A DNA stretch of 64,000 nt from Variovorax sp. GTDB taxonomy: Bacteria; Pseudomonadota; Gammaproteobacteria; Burkholderiales; Burkholderiaceae_C. Of the stretch, positions 35,358 to 44,003 are shown one piece after another. A program made the translations under genes and the position numbers. Location: contig JAGIBP010000013.1 of the NCBI GenBank assembly GCA_017744285.1, positions 1 through 64,000 on the forward strand, written 5' to 3'. Within the stretch, counting starts at the first letter, position 1; each line of letters opens with the position of its first letter. The notes below the pieces were generated by a model. That model ran no database searches, was not told where the DNA came from, and saw only the letters and a list, made by a program, of their open reading frames with translations.

Positions 35358-36145
35358 GACAGCCACCTCTTGCGCCGCTTGTAGTGCTTGATCTCGCGCA
35401 TGCTGCGGCGCTGGCCGCCGGCCTGCACGCCGAGGTAGAACTCCTTCACGTCGTCGTTGGCCAGGAGGCGCGCCGGCGTGTCGTCGAGCACGACGCGCCC
35501 GCGCTCCATGATGTAGCCGTAGTCGGCCACCGACAGCGCCAGCCGCGCGTTCTGCTCCACGAGCAGCACCGTCAGGCCGCGCTCGTCGCGCAGGCGGCGG
35601 ATGACGTCGAAGATCTCCTCGATGATCTGCGGCGCGAGGCCGAGCGAGGGTTCGTCCAGCAGCAGCAGGCGCGGCTCGCCCATGAGCGCGCGGCCGATCG
35701 CGACCATCTGCTGCTGCCCGCCCGAGAGGTAGCCCGCCACGCGGTGCCGGTGCGCCTCGATGGCCGGGAACAACGCATAGATGTCGCCGAGCGCCTCGGC
35801 GGCGGCGGCCGCCGGACGCAGGTAGCCGCCCATGCGCAGGTTCTCCTCGACCGTGAGCGTGTCGAACAGGCGCCGGCCCTCGGGCACCTGCACCAGGCCG
35901 CGGCGCACGATCTCGTGCGGCGGGCAGCGGTCAATGGGCGCGTCGTCGTAGCGGATCGCGCCGCCGGTGATCTCGCCGTCTTCCGGATACAGCACGCCGC
36001 AGATCGACTTGAGCACCGTCGACTTGCCCGCGCCGTTGCTGCCGAGCAGGGCCACGATGCGTCCCTGCCCCACGTCGAGCGACACGTCGCGCACTGCCTC
36101 GACCGCTCGGTCGTAGAAGACCTGCAGGTTGGTGATGCTCAACAT
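35354..36145 (-). CDS. livF: ABC transporter ATPase LivF (system 1)
   Basis: The 263-residue ATPase starts MLSITNLQVFYDRAVEAVRDV and has Walker A GSNGAGKST, LVQVPEGRRLFDTLTVEENL (LivF hallmark), signature LSGGQQQMVAIGRALM, Walker B LLLLDEPSLGLAP and the switch VEQNARLALSVADYGYIMERG. The C-terminus carries an extra basic tail (REIKHYKRRKRW). The frame is open upstream to 36280, but the family begins at MLSI and no ribosome site supports the longer form. It is the first gene of the minus-strand operon. Confidence 0.92.
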   Translation of the reverse strand: MLSITNLQVFYDRAVEAVRDVSLDVGQGRIVALLGSNGAGKSTVLKSICGVLYPEDGEITGGAIRYDDAPIDRCPPHEIVRRGLVQVPEGRRLFDTLTVEENLRMGGYLRPAAAAAEALGDIYALFPAIEAHRHRVAGYLSGGQQQMVAIGRALMGEPRLLLLDEPSLGLAPQIIEEIFDVIRRLRDERGLTVLLVEQNARLALSVADYGYIMERGRVVLDDTPARLLANDDVKEFYLGVQAGGQRRSMREIKHYKRRKRWLS

Positions 36146-36249
36146 GGGCACGGGCCCCGGCGAGGCGTTGCGAGTTCGAGGATCAAGGCTTTGTCTCCGC
36201 GCCGTGGCCGGCGTCATGGGTTGGCGGGGCGGATATTGCGTTCGTGAAA

Positions 36250-36279
36250 TGAGGGTGTCAACAGGTTTTATGACCCTCA
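36250..36279. promoter_or_regulatory. Inverted repeat 1 in the divergent promoter
   Basis: TGAGGGT (36250-36256) is mirrored by ACCCTCA (36273-36279) around a 16-base centre. It lies about 105 bases before livF and 226 before the divergent crotonase, so it is a candidate operator for the operon's TetR protein. The surrounding gap 36146-36504 (359 bp) holds no gene I can support. Confidence 0.5.
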
Positions 36280-36284
36280 CTCAA

Positions 36285-36314
36285 ATTTCTCGATGGCCAG
36301 GTTCACCGAGAAAT
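36285..36314. promoter_or_regulatory. Inverted repeat 2 in the divergent promoter
   Basis: ATTTCTCG (36285-36292) and CGAGAAAT (36307-36314) form a perfect 8-bp dyad with a 14-base centre, five bases after repeat 1. No T-run follows on either strand, so operator is a better reading than terminator. The A/T-rich arms differ from the G/C-rich surroundings. Confidence 0.55.
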
Positions 36315-36504
36315 GCGCATGTGCCATTGGGAAACCAGAACCCTCGTCGTTTCCTCTTGTGGCGCTGCAGCTAAGGGTAAAACCCGACGCCGCGTCCCTT
36401 CCAAATCATGACGTTCGCGTGTCTGATCGCGGTCGCGTCGCAGCCGATTATTGAGTGACGGTCAACAACCCGGCCGGCAAGCCAGGGCGACGTTCTGGAG
36501 ACCT

Positions 36505-37284
36505 ATGAACCACCCTCCCCCCGTGCGCCTCGATGTCGAGCGCGACGTCGCCACCATCACGCTCGCGCGGCCGCAGGCGCTCAACGCGCTCGATTTCGCG
36601 GCCATCGAATCGCTGCGCCACGCGATCGATCGCGCGACCGCGATGCCCGATGCGCGCGCCATCGTGCTGCGCGGCGAAGGCCAGTCGTTCTGCGGCGGCG
36701 GCGATGTCGCGGCCATGCACGCCGAGCAGGCCGACCTGCCGGCCTTCATCGGCCGCATGATCGACAGCTTCAACGCCTGCGTGATGGCCCTCAACGGCAC
36801 GCAGTTGCCGGTCATCGCAAGCGTGCACGGCGCGGTCGCCGGCGGCGGGATCTCGCTCGCGCTGGCCTGCGACCTCGTGGTCGCGGCGCGCGACACGCGC
36901 TTCGTGACGGCCTACGCGCAGCTCGGCGGCTGTGCCGACGGCGGCCTGAGCTTCTGGCTCACGCGGCGGCTCGGCGCCGCGCGCGCCTTCGAGCTGCTCA
37001 CGCTGCACACCCGCTTCTCGGCCGAGGAGGCGTGCGCGCTCGGCCTCGTCAACCGCGTTGTCGATGCCGAGCGGGCCGACGAGGAGGCACTCGCCTGGGC
37101 GCGCCAGTTCGCGGCGCTGCCGAGGCAATCGGCCGCCGAGCTCAAGCAATTGACGGCGGTGCAGGCGCGCGACGACCTGCGCGCCCACCTGGCGCGCGAG
37201 AAGGCGGCCTTCGTGCGCTGCGCGGCCACCGAGGACTTCTCGCGCCGGGTCGCCGCCTTCGCATCGCGGGGCAGCGCCGCCTGA
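36505..37284 (+). CDS. Crotonase-fold protein lacking both catalytic Glu residues
   Basis: The 259-residue protein has the crotonase core ALNALDFAAIESL, FCGGGDVAAMHAEQ, VHGAVAGGGISLALACDLVVAA and FVTAYAQLGGCADGG. The two positions that hold Glu in hydratases are Ser (GGGISL) and Tyr/Ala (TAYAQLG). This excludes a classical hydratase and suggests an isomerase, thioesterase-like or other crotonase activity. ATG 36505 has a GGAG site 6 bases upstream. It leads the divergent unit and is followed after 48 bases by the dehydrogenase. Confidence 0.85.
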   Translation: MNHPPPVRLDVERDVATITLARPQALNALDFAAIESLRHAIDRATAMPDARAIVLRGEGQSFCGGGDVAAMHAEQADLPAFIGRMIDSFNACVMALNGTQLPVIASVHGAVAGGGISLALACDLVVAARDTRFVTAYAQLGGCADGGLSFWLTRRLGAARAFELLTLHTRFSAEEACALGLVNRVVDAERADEEALAWARQFAALPRQSAAELKQLTAVQARDDLRAHLAREKAAFVRCAATEDFSRRVAAFASRGSAA

Positions 37285-37332
37285 CCTCGCGCTCCCCTTT
37301 TTCATTCACCCTTCGCACGCGCACCTTCAACG

Positions 37333-38535
37333 ATGAACACGACCACTTCGACCCTGAGCGCCGCCCAGCGCTTCTCCGGCCTCTCCGACGACGAACAGGC
37401 CATCCTCGACCAGGCCGACCGCTTTGCCCGCCAGGAACTGCATCCGCTCTCGCAACGCATGGACGACGAGGAATGGTGGCCGCCCGAAGCCTTCGCGCAG
37501 ATCGGCGCCACCGGCTACTTCGGCATCCCGGTGCCCGAGGCCTACGGCGGCGCCGGGCTCGACCTGTTCGCGAGCGGGCTCGTGGTGCAGGCTTTCGCGC
37601 GCTGGAACCATGCGCTGGCGCTCAGTTGGGTCGCGCACGAGAATCTCTGCCTCTACAACATCTACCGCAACGCCGACGAGACCCAGCGCAAGACCTGGCT
37701 GCCCGGCCTGTGCAGCGGCAGGACGATCGGCGCGCTCGGGCTCACCGAGCCGGGCGCGGGCTCCGACGCCTTGGGCTCGATGCGCACCACGGCCACGCGC
37801 GACGGCGACGACTACCTGCTGAACGGCAGCAAGATCTACATCACCAACGGCGCCGTCGCCGACGTGATGCTGGTCTACGCCAAGACCAGCAAGGACAAGG
37901 GCGCCAAAGGCATTTCGGCCTTCATCGTCGAGAAGGACATGGCCGGCTTCAAGGTCGCGCAGAAGCTCACCAAGATGGGATTCCGCGGCAGCCAGACGGC
38001 CGAGCTCGTGTTCGACAACTGCCGGGTGCCGGCGCGCAACCGCGTCGGCGAGGAAGACCGCGGCGTGCAGGTCGTGATGAGCGGGCTGGACCTCGAGCGG
38101 GCCATGATCTCGCCGATCTGCCTCGGGATCTGCGAGCGCGCCCTGCAGCTCGCGCTCGACTACGCGCGCACGCGCCAGCAGTTCGGCCAGCCGATTTCGA
38201 ATTTCCAGATGATCCGCGCCAAGCTGGCCGACATGTACGTGTGGATCGAGTCGATGCGCGTCTTCACCTACCAGGCCCTGCGCGCGGCCAACGATCTCGA
38301 GATCGGCGGCGGCGGACGCGGCGACATCCACATGATCACGGCGGCCTCGGTGATGTACGCGGCCGAGACCATGAACAAGGTGCTCAACGAAGCCGTGCAG
38401 ATCCACGGCGGCGCGGGCTACATCTGGGAGTCGGAAGTCAACCGCCTCTACCGCGCCATCAAGCTGCTGGAGATCGGCGCGGGCACGACCGAGGTGCGCA
38501 AGATCATCATCAGCGACGAACTGCTGCGGCGCTGA
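37333..38535 (+). CDS. Acyl-CoA dehydrogenase, isovaleryl/citronellyl-CoA type
   Basis: The 400-residue FAD enzyme has GYFGIPVPEAYGGAGLD, LGLTEPGAGSDALGSMRTTA (FAD/substrate loop), KIYITNGAVADVMLVYAK and the C-terminal IHGGAGYIWESEVNRLYRAIKLLEIGAGTTEV. In MCAD-type enzymes the catalytic Glu lies just before GT in the last motif; here that position is Ala. An alternative Glu sits in SGLDLERAMISP, as in isovaleryl-CoA dehydrogenase. That places it with the IVD/AtuD/LiuA class acting on methyl-branched acyl-CoAs. Confidence 0.88.
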   Translation: MNTTTSTLSAAQRFSGLSDDEQAILDQADRFARQELHPLSQRMDDEEWWPPEAFAQIGATGYFGIPVPEAYGGAGLDLFASGLVVQAFARWNHALALSWVAHENLCLYNIYRNADETQRKTWLPGLCSGRTIGALGLTEPGAGSDALGSMRTTATRDGDDYLLNGSKIYITNGAVADVMLVYAKTSKDKGAKGISAFIVEKDMAGFKVAQKLTKMGFRGSQTAELVFDNCRVPARNRVGEEDRGVQVVMSGLDLERAMISPICLGICERALQLALDYARTRQQFGQPISNFQMIRAKLADMYVWIESMRVFTYQALRAANDLEIGGGGRGDIHMITAASVMYAAETMNKVLNEAVQIHGGAGYIWESEVNRLYRAIKLLEIGAGTTEVRKIIISDELLRR

Positions 38536-38554
38536 GGCGCCGCGCCGACGCAGG

Positions 38555-39289
38555 CTAGGCCCGGCCCTTGCCCGCAACCAGCCGGATGCCCGGCATGAGT
38601 TCGGCCGCCAGTTCGGGGCGGTCGAGCGCGTAGTCGAGGTTCATGCGCGCGATCTCGACGTGCTCCTCGCCCAGGGCCTGCGCCCGCGAGCCCTGGCCGC
38701 GCTCGATGGCCTGGACGAGCGAGTGGTGCTGCCGGTGCGCCTGCTGCATCCACTGCTGGCCTTCTTCCATGGACGACTGCATCGGCAGCATCGCGCTCGG
38801 CGAGGCGAAGGGCTGGCCGACGAGCGTCTCCATGATCCGCTTGAGTGTCGAATTGCCGCAGCCGTCGATGATGAGGCGGTGGAAGCGGTCGTTCATCTCG
38901 ACGTAGGCCGCGTAGTCGTCGAGTTCCATCTGCGGCTTGTTCACGGCCTTGTCGCCGGCCTCGAGGCAGTCGTTGAGCTCGCGCAGCAGCTGGCGCGGCG
39001 CCCCTTCCTCGGCCAGCAGCCGGGCCGCGAAGCCTTCGATGACGCCGCGCACGCGGATCGCGTCGGCGATCTCGCGCGAGGTGAAGCGGCGCATCTGGTA
39101 GCCGCCGGCCGGCGACGGCTCGATGAGCCCTTCGTGCTCCAGGCTGCCCAGGGCGAGGCGCACCGGCGTGCGCGAGGCGCCCAGGCGTTCGGCGAGAGGG
39201 ATCTCGGCCAGACGCTCCCCGGGGACGAACTCGCCCTTGAGGATCATGTCGCGCAACTGAACCAGCACCCGGGATTGTTGAGAGTCCAT
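38555..39289 (-). CDS. GntR-family regulator (FadR subfamily, FCD domain)
   Basis: The 244-residue regulator has a winged helix at about residues 5-72 (LRDMILKGEFVPGERLAEIPLAERLGASRTPVR..., with LEHEGLIEPSPAGGYQMR as the wing). The helical FCD ligand domain carries the metal-binding His/Asp positions (YVEMNDRFHRLIIDGCGN, HHSLVQAIERG). ATG 39289 is chosen; a start at 39304 would place codons across a TGCATGCA palindrome. It is divergent from the Rieske operon and almost certainly its regulator. Confidence 0.9.
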   Translation of the reverse strand: MDSQQSRVLVQLRDMILKGEFVPGERLAEIPLAERLGASRTPVRLALGSLEHEGLIEPSPAGGYQMRRFTSREIADAIRVRGVIEGFAARLLAEEGAPRQLLRELNDCLEAGDKAVNKPQMELDDYAAYVEMNDRFHRLIIDGCGNSTLKRIMETLVGQPFASPSAMLPMQSSMEEGQQWMQQAHRQHHSLVQAIERGQGSRAQALGEEHVEIARMNLDYALDRPELAAELMPGIRLVAGKGRA

Positions 39290-39293
39290 ATCG

Positions 39294-39305
39294 ACTGCAT
39301 GCAAT
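39294..39305. promoter_or_regulatory. TGCATGCA operator candidate, site 1
   Basis: ACTGCATGCAAT differs in one base from the perfect dyad at site 3. It begins five bases upstream of the chosen GntR start codon, where binding would block the regulator's own expression. Confidence 0.65.
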
Positions 39306-39370
39306 CAAGACACATCATTCTACTGCCCCGCAGCTTGCTGCACGCCGCAGCCCAAAGCTGGCCCGGTTAA

Positions 39371-39378
39371 TGCATGCA
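39371..39378. promoter_or_regulatory. TGCATGCA operator candidate, site 2
   Basis: TGCATGCA core in the context AATGCATGCACA, lying between sites 1 and 3 in the divergent region. Its flanks match the 12-bp dyad less well. Confidence 0.5.
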
Positions 39379-39536
39379 CATGGACGCATGAGCCCCAACG
39401 AAATGCAGAGCCGCACCATGCAGGAGCATCGATCGCGGCAACATTGCCTCGAAACGTCAGTGTTTACCCTGCTTTTCAGCCATTTCCAATAGCCATCCAT
39501 TGACCGGCATCAATGTGCCGGCGAATACTGCACACC

Positions 39537-39548
39537 ATTGCATGCAAT
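39537..39548. promoter_or_regulatory. TGCATGCA operator candidate, site 3 (perfect 12-bp dyad)
   Basis: ATTGCATGCAAT is a perfect 12-bp palindrome. It ends 34 bases before the Rieske oxygenase ATG, a typical position for repression by a FadR-type GntR dimer. The rest of the 293-bp gap shows no gene. Confidence 0.75.
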
Positions 39549-39582
39549 CACGTGCAGTCATACCCATCTCAAGGAGTTCCCC

Positions 39583-40905
39583 ATGATCAGCGCCGAAAAG
39601 AATGACCTGATGACCCGCGTCGGGCACGACACGCCGGCCGGCAAGCTGCTGCGCCGCTACTGGCAGCCGGTGGCCCTGGCCGAAGAGCTGAATGGTCCCC
39701 GCCCCCTCAAGCCCGTGAAGCTCATGGGCCAGGACTTCGTCCTCTTCCGCGATGCCGAGGGCCGGCTCGGCCTGCTGGACCGCGACTGCCCCCACCGCGG
39801 TGCGGACCTGGCCTTCGGCCGCCTGGAAAGCGGCGGCCTGCGCTGCGCGTTCCACGGCTGGCTGTTCGACGCGACCGGCCAGTGCCTGGAAACGCCCGCC
39901 GAGCCCGCGGGCAGCAAGCTGTGCACGCGCATCCGGCAGTCGGCCTACCCGGTCGTCGAGAAGAGTGGCGTGGTCTTCGCCTACATCGGCGAGGGCGAGC
40001 CCCCGGCCTTCCCCGACTTCGACTGCTTCGTGGCGCCCGACAGCCACACCTTCGCCTTCAAGGGCCTGTGGGAGTGCAACTGGCTTCAGGCACTGGAAGT
40101 GGGCATCGACCCCGCGCACGCCTCGTTCCTGCACCGCTTCTTCCAGGACGAGGACACCTCCGAGAGCTACGGCAAGCAGTTCCGCGGCGCCTCGGCCGAT
40201 TCGGAGATGGCGATCACGCAGGTGCTGCGCGAATACGACTGCCCCGACATCAGCGTCGCGCCCGCGCCCTACGGCATGCAGCTGACCACGTTGCGCAAGC
40301 TGTCGGAAGAACAGACGCACGTGCGCGTGACCAACGTGGTCTTCCCGCAGACCTTCGTCATCCCGATGAGCAGCGAGATGACGATCTCGCAATGGCACGT
40401 GCCGGTGGACGACACGCACTGCTACTGGTATGCGATCTTCACCAGCTTCACCGGCCCGGTCGACAAGCAGCAGATGCGCGACCAGCGCCTGGGCACGATC
40501 GAGCTGCCCGAATACACCTCGCGCAAGAACAAGCGCAACAACTACGGCTACAGCGTCGAGGAGCAGCTGAACCAGACCTACACCGGCATGGGCACGGACA
40601 TCAACGTGCACGACCAGTGGGCGTGCGAATCGATGGGGCCGATCCAGAACCGTACGCGCGAGCACCTGGGCACCACCGACAAGGGCATCGTCGCCTATCG
40701 CAGGATGCTGCTGGACGCCATCGACAGCACGATGGCGGGCGACGCGGCCCCGATGCGCCCCGATGCCGCGCAGGCCAGCACCCTGACCGGGCCGCCTTCC
40801 ATCGACGGCGTCGCCAGCGCGGCCAAGGTCGCGAGCTACTGCCGCGATGCCGATCTCGCCCGCCGCCAGGGCAGCGACTGGGCCCGCGCGCGGCTCGCGG
40901 ACTGA
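39583..40905 (+). CDS. Rieske non-heme iron oxygenase, single catalytic subunit
   Basis: The 440-residue oxygenase has a Rieske cluster site C69-x-H71 (RDCPHRG) and C88-xx-H91 (RCAFHGW). The catalytic domain supplies Asp176, His179 and His184 in NWLQALEVGIDPAHASFLH, where Asp176 would bridge the Rieske and mononuclear centres and the two His bind iron. The single-subunit layout and N-terminus (TPAGKLLRRYWQPVAL) fit the phthalate/phenoxybenzoate-type or demethylase group, not two-subunit aniline dioxygenases. ATG 39583 has AAGGAG 6 bases upstream. Electrons would come from the ferredoxin and reductase encoded downstream. Confidence 0.9.
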   Translation: MISAEKNDLMTRVGHDTPAGKLLRRYWQPVALAEELNGPRPLKPVKLMGQDFVLFRDAEGRLGLLDRDCPHRGADLAFGRLESGGLRCAFHGWLFDATGQCLETPAEPAGSKLCTRIRQSAYPVVEKSGVVFAYIGEGEPPAFPDFDCFVAPDSHTFAFKGLWECNWLQALEVGIDPAHASFLHRFFQDEDTSESYGKQFRGASADSEMAITQVLREYDCPDISVAPAPYGMQLTTLRKLSEEQTHVRVTNVVFPQTFVIPMSSEMTISQWHVPVDDTHCYWYAIFTSFTGPVDKQQMRDQRLGTIELPEYTSRKNKRNNYGYSVEEQLNQTYTGMGTDINVHDQWACESMGPIQNRTREHLGTTDKGIVAYRRMLLDAIDSTMAGDAAPMRPDAAQASTLTGPPSIDGVASAAKVASYCRDADLARRQGSDWARARLAD

Positions 40906-40916
40906 GCACGCCGGCC

Positions 40917-42362
40917 ATGGAAAAAAGCTTCGTTGAACGCTTCGGCCTGTGGTCCGGCGAGCAGCGCCGGCAGGCCCAGGAACTCGCGCGGCGGCTCGAG
41001 ACCGGCGAGGTGGACGTGGTCCGCTTCGCCTGGCCCGACCAGCACGGCATGCTGCGCGGCAAGACGCTGGTGGCCGATGCGGCGCACGACGCGCTGGCCG
41101 AGGGCGTCAACCTGACGTCCACGCTGCTGGCGAAGGACACCTCGCACAAGACGGTGTTCCCGGTCTTCACGGCCGGCGGCGGCTTCGACGCCCCCGGCAT
41201 GCAGGGCGGCGCGGACTTCAAGATCGTGCCGGACCCGGGCACCTTTCGCGTGCTGCCGTGGGCCTCGCGCACCGGATGGGTGCTCTGCGACGCCTACACC
41301 ACCGACGGCCAGCCCTGCGTGTTCGGCACGCGCCAGATCCTGCAGCGCGCGGTCGGCGAGCTCGACGCGCTGGGGCTCGACTTCCTGGCCGGCCTCGAAG
41401 TCGAGTTCCACGTGTTCAAGCTCGACGATCCGAGCCTGGACCTCGCGCACGCGGGGCAGCCCGGCGAGCCGCCGCGCGTGTCGCTGCTCACGCAGGGCCA
41501 CCAGTACCTGACCGAGTTGCGCTACGACCGCGTGGAGCCGCTCATGGAACTGCTGCGCTCGCAGCTGACCGCGCTCGGCCTGCCCCTGCTCTCGCTGGAG
41601 ATCGAATTCGGCCCCAGCCAGTTCGAGCTGGTGTTCGGGCCCACCGCCGGCCTGATGCCGGCCGACACCATGGTGCTGCTGCGCAGCGCCATCAAGCAGA
41701 TCTGCCAGCGCCACGGCTATCACGCGACCTTCATGTGCCGCCCGCGCATCCCGCATGTGATGTCCAGCGGCTGGCACCTGCACCAGTCCCTGCGCGGCCG
41801 CTCCGATGGCATCAACGCCTTCATGCCCCAGGCGGGCGATGGCGCCCCGCTGAGCCCGCTGGGCATGCAGTACCTGGCAGGCCTCAAGGCGCACGCGCGC
41901 GGCGCCGCGCCCCTGGCCAGCCCCACCATCAACGGCTACCGCCGCTACCGCCCCTTCTCGCTCGCGCCCGACCGCGCGAGCTGGGCGCGCGACAACCGGG
42001 GCGCCATGCTGCGCGTGCTCGGCGGCCCCGGCCAGCGCGCCTCGCGCATCGAGAACCGCGTGGGCGAACCGACGGCCAACCCCTACCTCTACCTGGCGTC
42101 CCAGATCTTCTCGGGCCTGGACGGCATCGCACGGCGCCTGGACCCCGGCCCTTCGGCCGACGCGCCCTACGAGACCCCCGCCGAACCGCTGCCGCGTTCG
42201 TTGTCCGAAGCGCTCGCGGCCCTGCGTGCCGACGCGGTGCTCGCCGAGAAGCTCGGCACGCGCTTCGTCGACTACTACTGCCACATCAAGGAAGCGGAGA
42301 TCGCCCGCTTCAACCTCGAAGTCAGCGAGTGGGAACACCGCGAGTACTTCGACATGTTCTGA
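40917..42362 (+). CDS. Glutamine-synthetase-family gamma-glutamyl ligase (type III-like/GlnA-like)
   Basis: The 481-residue protein has a GS N-terminal domain (VRFAWPDQHGMLRGKTLV) and catalytic core: LDFLAGLEVEFHVF and LLSLEIEFGPSQFELVF (metal-binding Glu), SSGWHLHQSL (catalytic His), PTINGYRRYRPFSLAPDRASWARDNRG (ATP/Glu Arg residues) and SRIENRVGEPTANPYLYLA. The adenylylation loop of housekeeping GlnA is not evident. In the aniline (AtdA1/TdnQ), isopropylamine (IpuC) and putrescine (PuuA) pathways such proteins ligate glutamate to an amine. It starts 11 bases after the oxygenase. Confidence 0.88.
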   Translation: MEKSFVERFGLWSGEQRRQAQELARRLETGEVDVVRFAWPDQHGMLRGKTLVADAAHDALAEGVNLTSTLLAKDTSHKTVFPVFTAGGGFDAPGMQGGADFKIVPDPGTFRVLPWASRTGWVLCDAYTTDGQPCVFGTRQILQRAVGELDALGLDFLAGLEVEFHVFKLDDPSLDLAHAGQPGEPPRVSLLTQGHQYLTELRYDRVEPLMELLRSQLTALGLPLLSLEIEFGPSQFELVFGPTAGLMPADTMVLLRSAIKQICQRHGYHATFMCRPRIPHVMSSGWHLHQSLRGRSDGINAFMPQAGDGAPLSPLGMQYLAGLKAHARGAAPLASPTINGYRRYRPFSLAPDRASWARDNRGAMLRVLGGPGQRASRIENRVGEPTANPYLYLASQIFSGLDGIARRLDPGPSADAPYETPAEPLPRSLSEALAALRADAVLAEKLGTRFVDYYCHIKEAEIARFNLEVSEWEHREYFDMF

Positions 42363-42371
42363 GCCCCACGC

Positions 42372-42695
42372 ATGCCCACGATCCACTACATCCTGAAAGA
42401 CGGCAGCACACGCAGCATCGACGCCAAGGCCGGCGCCAGCGTGATGGAAACCGCCATCCACCACAACCTGCGCGGCATCGATGCGGAGTGCGGCGGCTGC
42501 TGCTCCTGCGCGACCTGCCATGTCTACGTGGACGACGCGTTCATCGACCGCCTGCCACCGCCCGACGACATGGAGAACGAGCTGCTCGACGGCGTCGCCT
42601 CCGAGCGCCTGCCCGGCAGCCGGCTGGGCTGCCAGATCGTCCTCACGGCCGAGCTCGACGGGCTCGCGGTCCGCATTCCCGAAAGCCAGTCGTGA
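42372..42695 (+). CDS. 2Fe-2S ferredoxin (putidaredoxin/adrenodoxin type)
   Basis: The 107-residue protein has cysteine ligands C40, C46, C49 and C87 in the pattern C-x5-C-x2-C-x37-C (AECGGCCSCATCHVY and SRLGCQIV). Two extra cysteines, C43 and C44, sit inside the cluster loop. It would carry electrons from the FAD reductase to the Rieske oxygenase. The stop overlaps the GTG of the reductase. Confidence 0.93.
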   Translation: MPTIHYILKDGSTRSIDAKAGASVMETAIHHNLRGIDAECGGCCSCATCHVYVDDAFIDRLPPPDDMENELLDGVASERLPGSRLGCQIVLTAELDGLAVRIPESQS

Positions 42696-43930
42696 CGCGC
42701 GCCGCGCCTGCGCTCGTCATCGTCGGCGCCTCGTACGCCGGCACGCAGCTGGCGGCGAGCGCCCGCGAGCTGGGCTTCGACGCGCCGATCGTCATGCTGG
42801 GCGAGGAGCCCCACGCGCCCTACCAGCGCCCGCCGCTCTCCAAGGGTGTGCTGACGGGCAAGACCGCCGTGGACGCGCTGGCGCTTCGAGGCGCGGACTT
42901 CTTCGACGCGCAGGGCATCGACCTTCGCCTGGGGCAACGCGCGACGGCCCTGGACCCGGCGGCGCGGACCGTGACGCTGGCGGACGGCACGACGCTGGAC
43001 TATGGCTGGCTCGCCCTGGCCACCGGCGCGCGCTGCCGGCCGCTGCAGGTTCCCGGCAGCACGCTGGCGGGCGTCTTCAACCTGCGCACCCTGGACGACG
43101 CGCTGCGCGTGTCCGATGCGCTTGCGACGGCCACGCGGGCCTGCGTGATCGGCGGCGGCTTCATCGGCCTCGAAGTCGCGTCGGCACTGGCCGCCCGAGG
43201 CGCCGCCGTGACGGTCGTCGAGAGCCAGCCGCGGCTGCTCGCGCGCAGCTTTCCTCCGGCGATGTCGACGTACCTCGCCGACGCGCATCGCCAGCGCGAC
43301 GTGGAGCTCGTGCTCGGCCACGGCGTGCGCGCCTTGCACGGCGCCTCGGGCCAAGTCCGGCAGGTCGAGCTGGACGACGGCCGCCGCATCGAGTGCGACA
43401 TGGTCGTTCTCGGCATCGGCGTGCAGCCCAATGTCGAACTGGCGCGGCAGGCGGGCATCGCGTGCGACAACGGCATCCTCGCCGATGCGCTCGGCCGCAC
43501 CAGCGCGCCGGACGTGATCGCCATCGGCGACGTCGCCAACATGGCGCTCGCGGCCTGTCCCGGCGCACCCGCCCGTGCGCGGCTGGAGTCCATCCAGGCC
43601 GCCAACGATGGTGCGCGCGCCGCCGCGAGCGCCCTCGTCGGCAGGCCGCAGCCGTTCGAAGGCGTGCCGTGGTTCTGGAGCGACCAGCACCAGCTCAAGC
43701 TGCAGATGGCGGGGCTGCCCATGCCCGGCGACGAAGTGGTCGCGCGCGGCGACATGCGGGCGGACCGCTTCAGCCTCTTCTACCTGCGCGAAGGCGCGCT
43801 CGTGGCGTCGCACTCGGTGAACCGGCCGGCCGAACACATGCTCAGCCGCAAGCTGATCGCACGCCGCGCACGGATCGATCCGCGCCAGCTGCGGGACGAG
43901 TCCTTCGACCTCAAGACCCTTCACGGATGA
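42692..43930 (+). CDS. FAD-dependent NAD(P)H:ferredoxin reductase
   Basis: The 412-residue flavoprotein, read from GTG 42692 (GTGA overlap with the ferredoxin), has the FAD motif LVIVGASYAGTQLA at about 8-21, PYQRPPLSKGVLTG near 44, the NAD motif ACVIGGGFIGLEVASALA near 151, VVLGIGVQPNVELA, IAIGDVANM and the C-terminal VPWFWSDQHQLKLQMAG typical of putidaredoxin/BphA4-class reductases. The upstream frame is open for a long way but that is a shadow of the GS gene. Confidence 0.92.
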   Translation: MTRAAPALVIVGASYAGTQLAASARELGFDAPIVMLGEEPHAPYQRPPLSKGVLTGKTAVDALALRGADFFDAQGIDLRLGQRATALDPAARTVTLADGTTLDYGWLALATGARCRPLQVPGSTLAGVFNLRTLDDALRVSDALATATRACVIGGGFIGLEVASALAARGAAVTVVESQPRLLARSFPPAMSTYLADAHRQRDVELVLGHGVRALHGASGQVRQVELDDGRRIECDMVVLGIGVQPNVELARQAGIACDNGILADALGRTSAPDVIAIGDVANMALAACPGAPARARLESIQAANDGARAAASALVGRPQPFEGVPWFWSDQHQLKLQMAGLPMPGDEVVARGDMRADRFSLFYLREGALVASHSVNRPAEHMLSRKLIARRARIDPRQLRDESFDLKTLHG

Positions 43931-44003
43931 GCCGCCCTTCACCGGTTCGCCCCTCACCACGTTTCTTCCCCCCGGTTCGCCGGTCAACCCTAGGAGTTCC
44001 TCG

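Noticed and set aside
39882-42362. 826-codon frame joining the Rieske shadow and the GS-like gene
   Set aside because: The region before 40917 is an out-of-frame shadow of the oxygenase; GS motifs only begin after the ATG at 40917.
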